A stretch of DNA of 64,000 nucleotides from Mytilisepta virgata (GCA_028015205.1 CM051519.1:79877539-79941538), one strand, 5' to 3'. Shown: positions 20,120-33,345, numbered from the stretch's first letter. A program made the numbers and translations. The notes: generated by a model from the letters alone, not told the origin.

Positions 20120-20191
20120 GGCTCGTTGGTCTAGGGGTATGATTCTCGCTTAGGGTGCGAGAGGTCCCGGGTTCGAATCCCGGACGAGCCC
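20120..20191 (+). tRNA. tRNA-Pro(AGG), unit 10
   Basis: Standard copy. Confidence 0.97.
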
Positions 20192-20475
20192 AATTTTTTT
20201 GTCTGACACCTTCTGTCTGATAATAAGTCTATGGATTCTTTTGGATGACAACTGTTGATTGACGTTCATTTTTGCTGACAATTAATTTGAAAAACGAGAA
20301 TTTAGATTTATGCCTAAACGACATTTCGACACAACTGATACTGATAACAGTATCTGATATGGTTAGTCGTTATTCTCTTACAATATGAGAATTAACTAGG
20401 ATTAAGAAAATTCCATTTGCCACGTTGATGGTGCGATATTGTTAAATAAGGAAAATTAGGATCTGATATCCAAGC

Positions 20476-20547
20476 GGCTCGTTGGTCTAGGGGTATGATT
20501 CTCGCTTTGGGTGCGAGAGGTCCCGGGTTCGAATCCCGGACGAGCCC
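20476..20547 (+). tRNA. tRNA-Pro(TGG), unit 11
   Basis: Standard copy; G run 20. Confidence 0.97.
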
Positions 20548-21016
20548 GTTGTTTTTTGCAATTATTTGTTGGTATGAAGAGTGAAACCGAGGATAATTGT
20601 GGCTTGAAATTGTTGATGACAAGATGGATGAGATTGATTTTTTTGCAGTTGAATGTAGAAGCTATATATATAGAGAGAGATTGTGTGAGCAGCTGGAGCC
20701 ACAGTGATGTTGACAGTGGCCGAGCGAAGCGAGGCGAAAAAATGCACATATCTATATTATATATATATATATAATTACTCATGTTTTATCTATCTCTCTG
20801 CTGGTTTCGGTGACAAACTCATTACGTGGTGAATAGAGAACTGGGGGGGGGGGGGGGGGGGGTGTAGTCAATTGTGAATTGAGCACACGGTCTTCGCGAA
20901 TTTAATTAACATCTCCGGTGTATACCGTTACATGTAATACATGTAACCAGCTTCATTCAATATCAGTGCAATGTGGCAACAGTTTATATGCCGAAAAATC
21001 GTTAAATTGTCAGTCT

Positions 21017-21089
21017 GTTTCCGTAGTGTAGTGGTAATCACGTCCGCTTCACACGCGGAAGGTCCTGGGTTCGAGCCCCAGCGGAAACA
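21017..21089 (+). tRNA. tRNA-Val(CAC), unit 11
   Basis: Normal A14 form. Confidence 0.97.
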
Positions 21090-21351
21090 TTATTTTTTAG
21101 GACTCTGAATTCCTCAACGCCAATCTTTGGTAGCTGGTGAAATATCACCACCAACACAATAAACGAACAACTTTTCATTTAAATTTGGTGACGTCAGGTC
21201 TTTAAAGAAATCGAATTATTTCTTTTTTTATAAACGCCTTGAAATATATAACCTCCTCATCCAACACTATATACATCAACTGAGCATTTATCACCGCATT
21301 CGTGAATGGTGTAATATTTATAAGCCGTTCACCTGCAGCAGTAGTCATATA

Positions 21352-21423
21352 GGCTCGTTGGTCTAGGGGTATGATTCTCGCTTAGGGTGCGAGAGGTCCC
21401 GGGTTCGAATCCCGGACGAGCCC
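21352..21423 (+). tRNA. tRNA-Pro(AGG), unit 11
   Basis: Standard copy. Confidence 0.97.
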
Positions 21424-21707
21424 AATTTTTTTGTCTGACACCTTCTGTCTGATAATAAGTCTATGGATTCTTTTGGATGACAACTGTTGATTGACGTTCA
21501 TTTTTGCTGACAATTAATTTGAAAAACGAGAATTTAGATTTATGCCTAAACGACATTTCGACACAACTGATACTGATAACAGTATCTGATATGGTTAGTC
21601 GTTATTCTCTTACAATATGAGAATTAACTAGGATTAAGAAAATTCCATTTGCCACGTTGATGGTGCGATATTGTTAAATAAGGAAAATTAGGATCTGATA
21701 TCCAAGC

Positions 21708-21779
21708 GGCTCGTTGGTCTAGGGGTATGATTCTCGCTTTGGGTGCGAGAGGTCCCGGGTTCGAATCCCGGACGAGCCC
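21708..21779 (+). tRNA. tRNA-Pro(TGG), unit 12
   Basis: Standard copy; G run 17. Confidence 0.97.
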
Positions 21780-22245
21780 GTTGTTTTTTGCAATTATTTG
21801 TTGGTATGAAGAGTGAAACCGAGGATAATTGTGGCTTGAAATTGTTGATGACAAGATGGATGAGATTGATTTTTTTGCAGTTGAATGTAGAAGCTATATA
21901 TATAGAGAGAGATTGTGTGAGCAGCTGGAGCCACAGTGATGTTGACAGTGGCCGAGCGAAGCGAGGCGAAAAAATGCACATATCTATATTATATATATAT
22001 ATATAATTACTCATGTTTTATCTATCTCTCTGCTGGTTTCGGTGACAAACTCATTACGTGGTGAATAGAGAACTGGGGGGGGGGGGGGGGGTGTAGTCAA
22101 TTGTGAATTGAGCACACGGTCTTCGCGAATTTAATTAACATCTCCGGTGTATACCGTTACATGTAATACATGTAACCAGCTTCATTCAATATCAGTGCAA
22201 TGTGGCAACAGTTTATATGCCGAAAAATCGTTAAATTGTCAGTCT

Positions 22246-22318
22246 GTTTCCGTAGTGTAGTGGTAATCACGTCCGCTTCACACGCGGAAGGTCCTGGGTT
22301 CGAGCCCCAGCGGAAACA
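22246..22318 (+). tRNA. tRNA-Val(CAC), unit 12
   Basis: Normal A14 form. Confidence 0.97.
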
Positions 22319-22580
22319 TTATTTTTTAGGACTCTGAATTCCTCAACGCCAATCTTTGGTAGCTGGTGAAATATCACCACCAACACAATAAACGAACAAC
22401 TTTTCATTTAAATTTGGTGACGTCAGGTCTTTAAAGAAATCGAATTATTTCTTTTTTTATAAACGCCTTGAAATATATAACCTCCTCATCCAACACTATA
22501 TACATCAACTGAGCATTTATCACCGCATTCGTGAATGGTGTAATATTTATAAGCCGTTCACCTGCAGCAGTAGTCATATA

Positions 22581-22652
22581 GGCTCGTTGGTCTAGGGGTA
22601 TGATTCTCGCTTAGGGTGCGAGAGGTCCCGGGTTCGAATCCCGGACGAGCCC
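22581..22652 (+). tRNA. tRNA-Pro(AGG), unit 12
   Basis: Standard copy. Confidence 0.97.
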
Positions 22653-22936
22653 AATTTTTTTGTCTGACACCTTCTGTCTGATAATAAGTCTATGGATTCT
22701 TTTGGATGACAACTGTTGATTGACGTTCATTTTTGCTGACAATTAATTTGAAAAACGAGAATTTAGATTTATGCCTAAACGACATTTCGACACAACTGAT
22801 ACTGATAACAGTATCTGATATGGTTAGTCGTTATTCTCTTACAATATGAGAATTAACTAGGATTAAGAAAATTCCATTTGCCACGTTGATGGTGCGATAT
22901 TGTTAAATAAGGAAAATTAGGATCTGATATCCAAGC

Positions 22937-23008
22937 GGCTCGTTGGTCTAGGGGTATGATTCTCGCTTTGGGTGCGAGAGGTCCCGGGTTCGAATCCCGG
23001 ACGAGCCC
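22937..23008 (+). tRNA. tRNA-Pro(TGG), unit 13
   Basis: Standard copy; followed by the longest G run of the array (32). Confidence 0.97.
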
Positions 23009-23303
23009 GTTGTTTTTTGCAATTATTTGTTGGTATGAAGAGTGAAACCGAGGATAATTGTGGCTTGAAATTGTTGATGACAAGATGGATGAGATTGATT
23101 TTTTTGCAGTTGAATGTAGAAGCTATATATATAGAGAGAGATTGTGTGAGCAGCTGGAGCCACAGTGATGTTGACAGTGGCCGAGCGAAGCGAGGCGAAA
23201 AAATGCACATATCTATATTATATATATATATATAATTACTCATGTTTTATCTATCTCTCTGCTGGTTTCGGTGACAAACTCATTACGTGGTGAATAGAGA
23301 ACT

Positions 23304-23336
<33 letters not shown>

Positions 23337-23489
23337 GTAGTCAATTGTGAATTGAGCACACGGTCTTCGCGAATTTAATTAACATCTCCGGTGTATACCG
23401 TTACATGTAATACATGTAACCAGCTTCATTCAATATCAGTGCAATGTGGCAACAGTTTATATGCCGAAAAATCGTTAAATTGTCAGTCT

Positions 23490-23562
23490 GTTTCCGTAGT
23501 GTAGTGGTAATCACGTCCGCTTCACACGCGGAAGGTCCTGGGTTCGAGCCCCAGCGGAAACA
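23490..23562 (+). tRNA. tRNA-Val(CAC), unit 13
   Basis: Normal A14 form. Confidence 0.97.
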
Positions 23563-23824
23563 TTATTTTTTAGGACTCTGAATTCCTCAACGCCAATCTT
23601 TGGTAGCTGGTGAAATATCACCACCAACACAATAAACGAACAACTTTTCATTTAAATTTGGTGACGTCAGGTCTTTAAAGAAATCGAATTATTTCTTTTT
23701 TTATAAACGCCTTGAAATATATAACCTCCTCATCCAACACTATATACATCAACTGAGCATTTATCACCGCATTCGTGAATGGTGTAATATTTATAAGCCG
23801 TTCACCTGCAGCAGTAGTCATATA

Positions 23825-23896
23825 GGCTCGTTGGTCTAGGGGTATGATTCTCGCTTAGGGTGCGAGAGGTCCCGGGTTCGAATCCCGGACGAGCCC
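23825..23896 (+). tRNA. tRNA-Pro(AGG), unit 13
   Basis: Standard copy. Confidence 0.97.
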
Positions 23897-24180
23897 AATT
23901 TTTTTGTCTGACACCTTCTGTCTGATAATAAGTCTATGGATTCTTTTGGATGACAACTGTTGATTGACGTTCATTTTTGCTGACAATTAATTTGAAAAAC
24001 GAGAATTTAGATTTATGCCTAAACGACATTTCGACACAACTGATACTGATAACAGTATCTGATATGGTTAGTCGTTATTCTCTTACAATATGAGAATTAA
24101 CTAGGATTAAGAAAATTCCATTTGCCACGTTGATGGTGCGATATTGTTAAATAAGGAAAATTAGGATCTGATATCCAAGC

Positions 24181-24252
24181 GGCTCGTTGGTCTAGGGGTA
24201 TGATTCTCGCTTTGGGTGCGAGAGGTCCCGGGTTCGAATCCCGGACGAGCCC
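24181..24252 (+). tRNA. tRNA-Pro(TGG), unit 14
   Basis: Standard copy; G run 23. Confidence 0.97.
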
Positions 24253-24724
24253 GTTGTTTTTTGCAATTATTTGTTGGTATGAAGAGTGAAACCGAGGATA
24301 ATTGTGGCTTGAAATTGTTGATGACAAGATGGATGAGATTGATTTTTTTGCAGTTGAATGTAGAAGCTATATATATAGAGAGAGATTGTGTGAGCAGCTG
24401 GAGCCACAGTGATGTTGACAGTGGCCGAGCGAAGCGAGGCGAAAAAATGCACATATCTATATTATATATATATATATAATTACTCATGTTTTATCTATCT
24501 CTCTGCTGGTTTCGGTGACAAACTCATTACGTGGTGAATAGAGAACTGGGGGGGGGGGGGGGGGGGGGGGTGTAGTCAATTGTGAATTGAGCACACGGTC
24601 TTCGCGAATTTAATTAACATCTCCGGTGTATACCGTTACATGTAATACATGTAACCAGCTTCATTCAATATCAGTGCAATGTGGCAACAGTTTATATGCC
24701 GAAAAATCGTTAAATTGTCAGTCT

Positions 24725-24797
24725 GTTTCCGTAGTGTAGTGGTAATCACGTCCGCTTCACACGCGGAAGGTCCTGGGTTCGAGCCCCAGCGGAAACA
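24725..24797 (+). tRNA. tRNA-Val(CAC), unit 14
   Basis: Normal A14 form. Confidence 0.97.
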
Positions 24798-25059
24798 TTA
24801 TTTTTTAGGACTCTGAATTCCTCAACGCCAATCTTTGGTAGCTGGTGAAATATCACCACCAACACAATAAACGAACAACTTTTCATTTAAATTTGGTGAC
24901 GTCAGGTCTTTAAAGAAATCGAATTATTTCTTTTTTTATAAACGCCTTGAAATATATAACCTCCTCATCCAACACTATATACATCAACTGAGCATTTATC
25001 ACCGCATTCGTGAATGGTGTAATATTTATAAGCCGTTCACCTGCAGCAGTAGTCATATA

Positions 25060-25131
25060 GGCTCGTTGGTCTAGGGGTATGATTCTCGCTTAGGGTGCGA
25101 GAGGTCCCGGGTTCGAATCCCGGACGAGCCC
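25060..25131 (+). tRNA. tRNA-Pro(AGG), unit 14
   Basis: Standard copy. Confidence 0.97.
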
Positions 25132-25415
25132 AATTTTTTTGTCTGACACCTTCTGTCTGATAATAAGTCTATGGATTCTTTTGGATGACAACTGTTGATT
25201 GACGTTCATTTTTGCTGACAATTAATTTGAAAAACGAGAATTTAGATTTATGCCTAAACGACATTTCGACACAACTGATACTGATAACAGTATCTGATAT
25301 GGTTAGTCGTTATTCTCTTACAATATGAGAATTAACTAGGATTAAGAAAATTCCATTTGCCACGTTGATGGTGCGATATTGTTAAATAAGGAAAATTAGG
25401 ATCTGATATCCAAGC

Positions 25416-25487
25416 GGCTCGTTGGTCTAGGGGTATGATTCTCGCTTTGGGTGCGAGAGGTCCCGGGTTCGAATCCCGGACGAGCCC
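25416..25487 (+). tRNA. tRNA-Pro(TGG), unit 15
   Basis: Standard copy; its spacer has the C-to-G marker (25734) shared with units 19, 20 and 23; G run 23. Confidence 0.97.
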
Positions 25488-25959
25488 GTTGTTTTTTGCA
25501 ATTATTTGTTGGTATGAAGAGTGAAACCGAGGATAATTGTGGCTTGAAATTGTTGATGACAAGATGGATGAGATTGATTTTTTTGCAGTTGAATGTAGAA
25601 GCTATATATATAGAGAGAGATTGTGTGAGCAGCTGGAGCCACAGTGATGTTGACAGTGGCCGAGCGAAGCGAGGCGAAAAAATGCACATATCTATATTAT
25701 ATATATATATATAATTACTCATGTTTTATCTATGTCTCTGCTGGTTTCGGTGACAAACTCATTACGTGGTGAATAGAGAACTGGGGGGGGGGGGGGGGGG
25801 GGGGGTGTAGTCAATTGTGAATTGAGCACACGGTCTTCGCGAATTTAATTAACATCTCCGGTGTATACCGTTACATGTAATACATGTAACCAGCTTCATT
25901 CAATATCAGTGCAATGTGGCAACAGTTTATATGCCGAAAAATCGTTAAATTGTCAGTCT

Positions 25960-26032
25960 GTTTCCGTAGTGTAGTGGTAATCACGTCCGCTTCACACGCG
26001 GAAGGTCCTGGGTTCGAGCCCCAGCGGAAACA
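25960..26032 (+). tRNA. tRNA-Val(CAC), unit 15
   Basis: Normal A14 form. Confidence 0.97.
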
Positions 26033-26294
26033 TTATTTTTTAGGACTCTGAATTCCTCAACGCCAATCTTTGGTAGCTGGTGAAATATCACCACCAACAC
26101 AATAAACGAACAACTTTTCATTTAAATTTGGTGACGTCAGGTCTTTAAAGAAATCGAATTATTTCTTTTTTTATAAACGCCTTGAAATATATAACCTCCT
26201 CATCCAACACTATATACATCAACTGAGCATTTATCACCGCATTCGTGAATGGTGTAATATTTATAAGCCGTTCACCTGCAGCAGTAGTCATATA

Positions 26295-26366
26295 GGCTCG
26301 TTGGTCTAGGGGTATGATTCTCGCTTAGGGTGCGAGAGGTCCCGGGTTCGAATCCCGGACGAGCCC
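26295..26366 (+). tRNA. tRNA-Pro(AGG), unit 15
   Basis: Standard copy. Confidence 0.97.
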
Positions 26367-26650
26367 AATTTTTTTGTCTGACACCTTCTGTCTGATAATA
26401 AGTCTATGGATTCTTTTGGATGACAACTGTTGATTGACGTTCATTTTTGCTGACAATTAATTTGAAAAACGAGAATTTAGATTTATGCCTAAACGACATT
26501 TCGACACAACTGATACTGATAACAGTATCTGATATGGTTAGTCGTTATTCTCTTACAATATGAGAATTAACTAGGATTAAGAAAATTCCATTTGCCACGT
26601 TGATGGTGCGATATTGTTAAATAAGGAAAATTAGGATCTGATATCCAAGC

Positions 26651-26722
26651 GGCTCGTTGGTCTAGGGGTATGATTCTCGCTTTGGGTGCGAGAGGTCCCG
26701 GGTTCGAATCCCGGACGAGCCC
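26651..26722 (+). tRNA. tRNA-Pro(TGG), unit 16
   Basis: Standard copy; G run 22. Confidence 0.97.
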
Positions 26723-27193
26723 GTTGTTTTTTGCAATTATTTGTTGGTATGAAGAGTGAAACCGAGGATAATTGTGGCTTGAAATTGTTGATGACAAGAT
26801 GGATGAGATTGATTTTTTTGCAGTTGAATGTAGAAGCTATATATATAGAGAGAGATTGTGTGAGCAGCTGGAGCCACAGTGATGTTGACAGTGGCCGAGC
26901 GAAGCGAGGCGAAAAAATGCACATATCTATATTATATATATATATATAATTACTCATGTTTTATCTATCTCTCTGCTGGTTTCGGTGACAAACTCATTAC
27001 GTGGTGAATAGAGAACTGGGGGGGGGGGGGGGGGGGGGGTGTAGTCAATTGTGAATTGAGCACACGGTCTTCGCGAATTTAATTAACATCTCCGGTGTAT
27101 ACCGTTACATGTAATACATGTAACCAGCTTCATTCAATATCAGTGCAATGTGGCAACAGTTTATATGCCGAAAAATCGTTAAATTGTCAGTCT

Positions 27194-27266
27194 GTTTCCG
27201 TAGTGTAGTGGTAATCACGTCCGCTTCACACGCGGAAGGTCCTGGGTTCGAGCCCCAGCGGAAACA
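27194..27266 (+). tRNA. tRNA-Val(CAC), unit 16
   Basis: Normal A14 form. Confidence 0.97.
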
Positions 27267-27528
27267 TTATTTTTTAGGACTCTGAATTCCTCAACGCCAA
27301 TCTTTGGTAGCTGGTGAAATATCACCACCAACACAATAAACGAACAACTTTTCATTTAAATTTGGTGACGTCAGGTCTTTAAAGAAATCGAATTATTTCT
27401 TTTTTTATAAACGCCTTGAAATATATAACCTCCTCATCCAACACTATATACATCAACTGAGCATTTATCACCGCATTCGTGAATGGTGTAATATTTATAA
27501 GCCGTTCACCTGCAGCAGTAGTCATATA

Positions 27529-27600
27529 GGCTCGTTGGTCTAGGGGTATGATTCTCGCTTAGGGTGCGAGAGGTCCCGGGTTCGAATCCCGGACGAGCCC
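27529..27600 (+). tRNA. tRNA-Pro(AGG), unit 16
   Basis: Standard copy. Confidence 0.97.
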
Positions 27601-27884
27601 AATTTTTTTGTCTGACACCTTCTGTCTGATAATAAGTCTATGGATTCTTTTGGATGACAACTGTTGATTGACGTTCATTTTTGCTGACAATTAATTTGAA
27701 AAACGAGAATTTAGATTTATGCCTAAACGACATTTCGACACAACTGATACTGATAACAGTATCTGATATGGTTAGTCGTTATTCTCTTACAATATGAGAA
27801 TTAACTAGGATTAAGAAAATTCCATTTGCCACGTTGATGGTGCGATATTGTTAAATAAGGAAAATTAGAATCTGATATCCAAGC

Positions 27885-27956
27885 GGCTCGTTGGTCTAGG
27901 GGTATGATTCTCGCTTTGGGTGCGAGAGGTCCCGGGTTCGAATCCCGGACGAGCCC
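27885..27956 (+). tRNA. tRNA-Pro(TGG), unit 17
   Basis: Standard gene; the spacer just before it has a private G-to-A change (TTAGAATC instead of TTAGGATC); G run 26. Confidence 0.97.
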
Positions 27957-28431
27957 GTTGTTTTTTGCAATTATTTGTTGGTATGAAGAGTGAAACCGAG
28001 GATAATTGTGGCTTGAAATTGTTGATGACAAGATGGATGAGATTGATTTTTTTGCAGTTGAATGTAGAAGCTATATATATAGAGAGAGATTGTGTGAGCA
28101 GCTGGAGCCACAGTGATGTTGACAGTGGCCGAGCGAAGCGAGGCGAAAAAATGCACATATCTATATTATATATATATATATAATTACTCATGTTTTATCT
28201 ATCTCTCTGCTGGTTTCGGTGACAAACTCATTACGTGGTGAATAGAGAACTGGGGGGGGGGGGGGGGGGGGGGGGGGTGTAGTCAATTGTGAATTGAGCA
28301 CACGGTCTTCGCGAATTTAATTAACATCTCCGGTGTATACCGTTACATGTAATACATGTAACCAGCTTCATTCAATATCAGTGCAATGTGGCAACAGTTT
28401 ATATGCCGAAAAATCGTTAAATTGTCAGTCT

Positions 28432-28504
28432 GTTTCCGTAGTGTAGTGGTAATCACGTCCGCTTCACACGCGGAAGGTCCTGGGTTCGAGCCCCAGCGGA
28501 AACA
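28432..28504 (+). tRNA. tRNA-Val(CAC), unit 17
   Basis: Normal A14 form. Confidence 0.97.
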
Positions 28505-28766
28505 TTATTTTTTAGGACTCTGAATTCCTCAACGCCAATCTTTGGTAGCTGGTGAAATATCACCACCAACACAATAAACGAACAACTTTTCATTTAAATT
28601 TGGTGACGTCAGGTCTTTAAAGAAATCGAATTATTTCTTTTTTTATAAACGCCTTGAAATATATAACCTCCTCATCCAACACTATATACATCAACTGAGC
28701 ATTTATCACCGCATTCGTGAATGGTGTAATATTTATAAGCCGTTCACCTGCAGCAGTAGTCATATA

Positions 28767-28838
28767 GGCTCGTTGGTCTAGGGGTATGATTCTCGCTTAG
28801 GGTGCGAGAGGTCCCGGGTTCGAATCCCGGACGAGCCC
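28767..28838 (+). tRNA. tRNA-Pro(AGG), unit 17
   Basis: Standard copy. Confidence 0.97.
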
Positions 28839-29122
28839 AATTTTTTTGTCTGACACCTTCTGTCTGATAATAAGTCTATGGATTCTTTTGGATGACAACT
28901 GTTGATTGACGTTCATTTTTGCTGACAATTAATTTGAAAAACGAGAATTTAGATTTATGCCTAAACGACATTTCGACACAACTGATACTGATAACAGTAT
29001 CTGATATGGTTAGTCGTTATTCTCTTACAATATGAGAATTAACTAGGATTAAGAAAATTCCATTTGCCACGTTGATGGTGCGATATTGTTAAATAAGGAA
29101 AATTAGGATCTGATATCCAAGC

Positions 29123-29194
29123 GGCTCGTTGGTCTAGGGGTATGATTCTCGCTTTGGGTGCGAGAGGTCCCGGGTTCGAATCCCGGACGAGCCC
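29123..29194 (+). tRNA. tRNA-Pro(TGG), unit 18
   Basis: Standard copy; G run 24. Confidence 0.97.
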
Positions 29195-29667
29195 GTTGTT
29201 TTTTGCAATTATTTGTTGGTATGAAGAGTGAAACCGAGGATAATTGTGGCTTGAAATTGTTGATGACAAGATGGATGAGATTGATTTTTTTGCAGTTGAA
29301 TGTAGAAGCTATATATATAGAGAGAGATTGTGTGAGCAGCTGGAGCCACAGTGATGTTGACAGTGGCCGAGCGAAGCGAGGCGAAAAAATGCACATATCT
29401 ATATTATATATATATATATAATTACTCATGTTTTATCTATCTCTCTGCTGGTTTCGGTGACAAACTCATTACGTGGTGAATAGAGAACTGGGGGGGGGGG
29501 GGGGGGGGGGGGGTGTAGTCAATTGTGAATTGAGCACACGGTCTTCGCGAATTTAATTAACATCTCCGGTGTATACCGTTACATGTAATACATGTAACCA
29601 GCTTCATTCAATATCAGTGCAATGTGGCAACAGTTTATATGCCGAAAAATCGTTAAATTGTCAGTCT

Positions 29668-29740
29668 GTTTCCGTAGTGTAGTGGTAATCACGTCCGCTT
29701 CACACGCGGAAGGTCCTGGGTTCGAGCCCCAGCGGAAACA
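29668..29740 (+). tRNA. tRNA-Val(CAC), unit 18
   Basis: Normal A14 form. Confidence 0.97.
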
Positions 29741-30002
29741 TTATTTTTTAGGACTCTGAATTCCTCAACGCCAATCTTTGGTAGCTGGTGAAATATCACC
29801 ACCAACACAATAAACGAACAACTTTTCATTTAAATTTGGTGACGTCAGGTCTTTAAAGAAATCGAATTATTTCTTTTTTTATAAACGCCTTGAAATATAT
29901 AACCTCCTCATCCAACACTATATACATCAACTGAGCATTTATCACCGCATTCGTGAATGGTGTAATATTTATAAGCCGTTCACCTGCAGCAGTAGTCATA
30001 TA

Positions 30003-30074
30003 GGCTCGTTGGTCTAGGGGTATGATTCTCGCTTAGGGTGCGAGAGGTCCCGGGTTCGAATCCCGGACGAGCCC
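30003..30074 (+). tRNA. tRNA-Pro(AGG), unit 18
   Basis: Standard copy. Confidence 0.97.
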
Positions 30075-30358
30075 AATTTTTTTGTCTGACACCTTCTGTC
30101 TGATAATAAGTCTATGGATTCTTTTGGATGACAACTGTTGATTGACGTTCATTTTTGCTGACAATTAATTTGAAAAACGAGAATTTAGATTTATGCCTAA
30201 ACGACATTTCGACACAACTGATACTGATAACAGTATCTGATATGGTTAGTCGTTATTCTCTTACAATATGAGAATTAACTAGGATTAAGAAAATTCCATT
30301 TGCCACGTTGATGGTGCGATATTGTTAAATAAGGAAAATTAGGATCTGATATCCAAGC

Positions 30359-30430
30359 GGCTCGTTGGTCTAGGGGTATGATTCTCGCTTTGGGTGCGAG
30401 AGGTCCCGGGTTCGAATCCCGGACGAGCCC
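30359..30430 (+). tRNA. tRNA-Pro(TGG), unit 19
   Basis: Standard copy; spacer marker C-to-G at 30677; G run 16. Confidence 0.97.
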
Positions 30431-30895
30431 GTTGTTTTTTGCAATTATTTGTTGGTATGAAGAGTGAAACCGAGGATAATTGTGGCTTGAAATTGTTGAT
30501 GACAAGATGGATGAGATTGATTTTTTTGCAGTTGAATGTAGAAGCTATATATATAGAGAGAGATTGTGTGAGCAGCTGGAGCCACAGTGATGTTGACAGT
30601 GGCCGAGCGAAGCGAGGCGAAAAAATGCACATATCTATATTATATATATATATATAATTACTCATGTTTTATCTATGTCTCTGCTGGTTTCGGTGACAAA
30701 CTCATTACGTGGTGAATAGAGAACTGGGGGGGGGGGGGGGGTGTAGTCAATTGTGAATTGAGCACACGGTCTTCGCGAATTTAATTAACATCTCCGGTGT
30801 ATACCGTTACATGTAATACATGTAACCAGCTTCATTCAATATCAGTGCAATGTGGCAACAGTTTATATGCCGAAAAATCGTTAAATTGTCAGTCT

Positions 30896-30968
30896 GTTTC
30901 CGTAGTGTAGTGGTAATCACGTCCGCTTCACACGCGGAAGGTCCTGGGTTCGAGCCCCAGCGGAAACA
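30896..30968 (+). tRNA. tRNA-Val(CAC), unit 19
   Basis: Normal A14 form. Confidence 0.97.
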
Positions 30969-31230
30969 TTATTTTTTAGGACTCTGAATTCCTCAACGCC
31001 AATCTTTGGTAGCTGGTGAAATATCACCACCAACACAATAAACGAACAACTTTTCATTTAAATTTGGTGACGTCAGGTCTTTAAAGAAATCGAATTATTT
31101 CTTTTTTTATAAACGCCTTGAAATATATAACCTCCTCATCCAACACTATATACATCAACTGAGCATTTATCACCGCATTCGTGAATGGTGTAATATTTAT
31201 AAGCCGTTCACCTGCAGCAGTAGTCATATA

Positions 31231-31302
31231 GGCTCGTTGGTCTAGGGGTATGATTCTCGCTTAGGGTGCGAGAGGTCCCGGGTTCGAATCCCGGACGAGC
31301 CC
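31231..31302 (+). tRNA. tRNA-Pro(AGG), unit 19
   Basis: Standard copy. Confidence 0.97.
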
Positions 31303-31586
31303 AATTTTTTTGTCTGACACCTTCTGTCTGATAATAAGTCTATGGATTCTTTTGGATGACAACTGTTGATTGACGTTCATTTTTGCTGACAATTAATTTG
31401 AAAAACGAGAATTTAGATTTATGCCTAAACGACATTTCGACACAACTGATACTGATAACAGTATCTGATATGGTTAGTCGTTATTCTCTTACAATATGAG
31501 AATTAACTAGGATTAAGAAAATTCCATTTGCCACGTTGATGGTGCGATATTGTTAAATAAGGAAAATTAGGATCTGATATCCAAGC

Positions 31587-31658
31587 GGCTCGTTGGTCTA
31601 GGGGTATGATTCTCGCTTTGGGTGCGAGAGGTCCCGGGTTCGAATCCCGGACGAGCCC
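31587..31658 (+). tRNA. tRNA-Pro(TGG), unit 20
   Basis: Standard copy; spacer marker C-to-G at 31905; the shortest G run of the array (10). Confidence 0.97.
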
Positions 31659-32117
31659 GTTGTTTTTTGCAATTATTTGTTGGTATGAAGAGTGAAACCG
31701 AGGATAATTGTGGCTTGAAATTGTTGATGACAAGATGGATGAGATTGATTTTTTTGCAGTTGAATGTAGAAGCTATATATATAGAGAGAGATTGTGTGAG
31801 CAGCTGGAGCCACAGTGATGTTGACAGTGGCCGAGCGAAGCGAGGCGAAAAAATGCACATATCTATATTATATATATATATATAATTACTCATGTTTTAT
31901 CTATGTCTCTGCTGGTTTCGGTGACAAACTCATTACGTGGTGAATAGAGAACTGGGGGGGGGGTGTAGTCAATTGTGAATTGAGCACACGGTCTTCGCGA
32001 ATTTAATTAACATCTCCGGTGTATACCGTTACATGTAATACATGTAACCAGCTTCATTCAATATCAGTGCAATGTGGCAACAGTTTATATGCCGAAAAAT
32101 CGTTAAATTGTCAGTCT

Positions 32118-32190
32118 GTTTCCGTAGTGTAGTGGTAATCACGTCCGCTTCACACGCGGAAGGTCCTGGGTTCGAGCCCCAGCGGAAACA
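32118..32190 (+). tRNA. tRNA-Val(CAC), unit 20
   Basis: Normal A14 form. Confidence 0.97.
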
Positions 32191-32452
32191 TTATTTTTTA
32201 GGACTCTGAATTCCTCAACGCCAATCTTTGGTAGCTGGTGAAATATCACCACCAACACAATAAACGAACAACTTTTCATTTAAATTTGGTGACGTCAGGT
32301 CTTTAAAGAAATCGAATTATTTCTTTTTTTATAAACGCCTTGAAATATATAACCTCCTCATCCAACACTATATACATCAACTGAGCATTTATCACCGCAT
32401 TCGTGAATGGTGTAATATTTATAAGCCGTTCACCTGCAGCAGTAGTCATATA

Positions 32453-32523
32453 GGCTCGTTGGTCTAGGGGTATGATTCTCGCTTAGGGTGCGAGAGGTCC
32501 CGGTTCGAATCCCGGACGAGCCC
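32453..32523 (+). tRNA. tRNA-Pro(AGG), unit 20, one-base deletion in T stem
   Basis: Only 71 bases: GTCCCGGTTC in place of GTCCCGGGTTC. The T stem can form four pairs, or five with a C-C mismatch if the variable loop gives up a base. Box B itself (GGTTCGAATCC) is intact, so the gene may be transcribed but fold badly. A sequencing error in the G run is possible. Confidence 0.85.
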
Positions 32524-32807
32524 AATTTTTTTGTCTGACACCTTCTGTCTGATAATAAGTCTATGGATTCTTTTGGATGACAACTGTTGATTGACGTTCA
32601 TTTTTGCTGACAATTAATTTGAAAAACGAGAATTTAGATTTATGCCTAAACGACATTTCGACACAACTGATACTGATAACAGTATCTGATATGGTTAGTC
32701 GTTATTCTCTTACAATATGAGAATTAACTAGGATTAAGAAAATTCCATTTGCCACGTTGATGGTGCGATATTGTTAAATAAGGAAAATTAGGATCTGATA
32801 TCCAAGC

Positions 32808-32879
32808 GGCTCGTTGGTCTAGGGGTATGATTCTCGCTTTGGGTGCGAGAGGTCCCGGGTTCGAATCCCGGACGAGCCC
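32808..32879 (+). tRNA. tRNA-Pro(TGG), unit 21
   Basis: Standard copy; G run 17. Confidence 0.97.
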
Positions 32880-33345
32880 GTTGTTTTTTGCAATTATTTG
32901 TTGGTATGAAGAGTGAAACCGAGGATAATTGTGGCTTGAAATTGTTGATGACAAGATGGATGAGATTGATTTTTTTGCAGTTGAATGTAGAAGCTATATA
33001 TATAGAGAGAGATTGTGTGAGCAGCTGGAGCCACAGTGATGTTGACAGTGGCCGAGCGAAGCGAGGCGAAAAAATGCACATATCTATATTATATATATAT
33101 ATATAATTACTCATGTTTTATCTATCTCTCTGCTGGTTTCGGTGACAAACTCATTACGTGGTGAATAGAGAACTGGGGGGGGGGGGGGGGGTGTAGTCAA
33201 TTGTGAATTGAGCACACGGTCTTCGCGAATTTAATTAACATCTCCGGTGTATACCGTTACATGTAATACATGTAACCAGCTTCATTCAATATCAGTGCAA
33301 TGTGGCAACAGTTTATATGCCGAAAAATCGTTAAATTGTCAGTCT

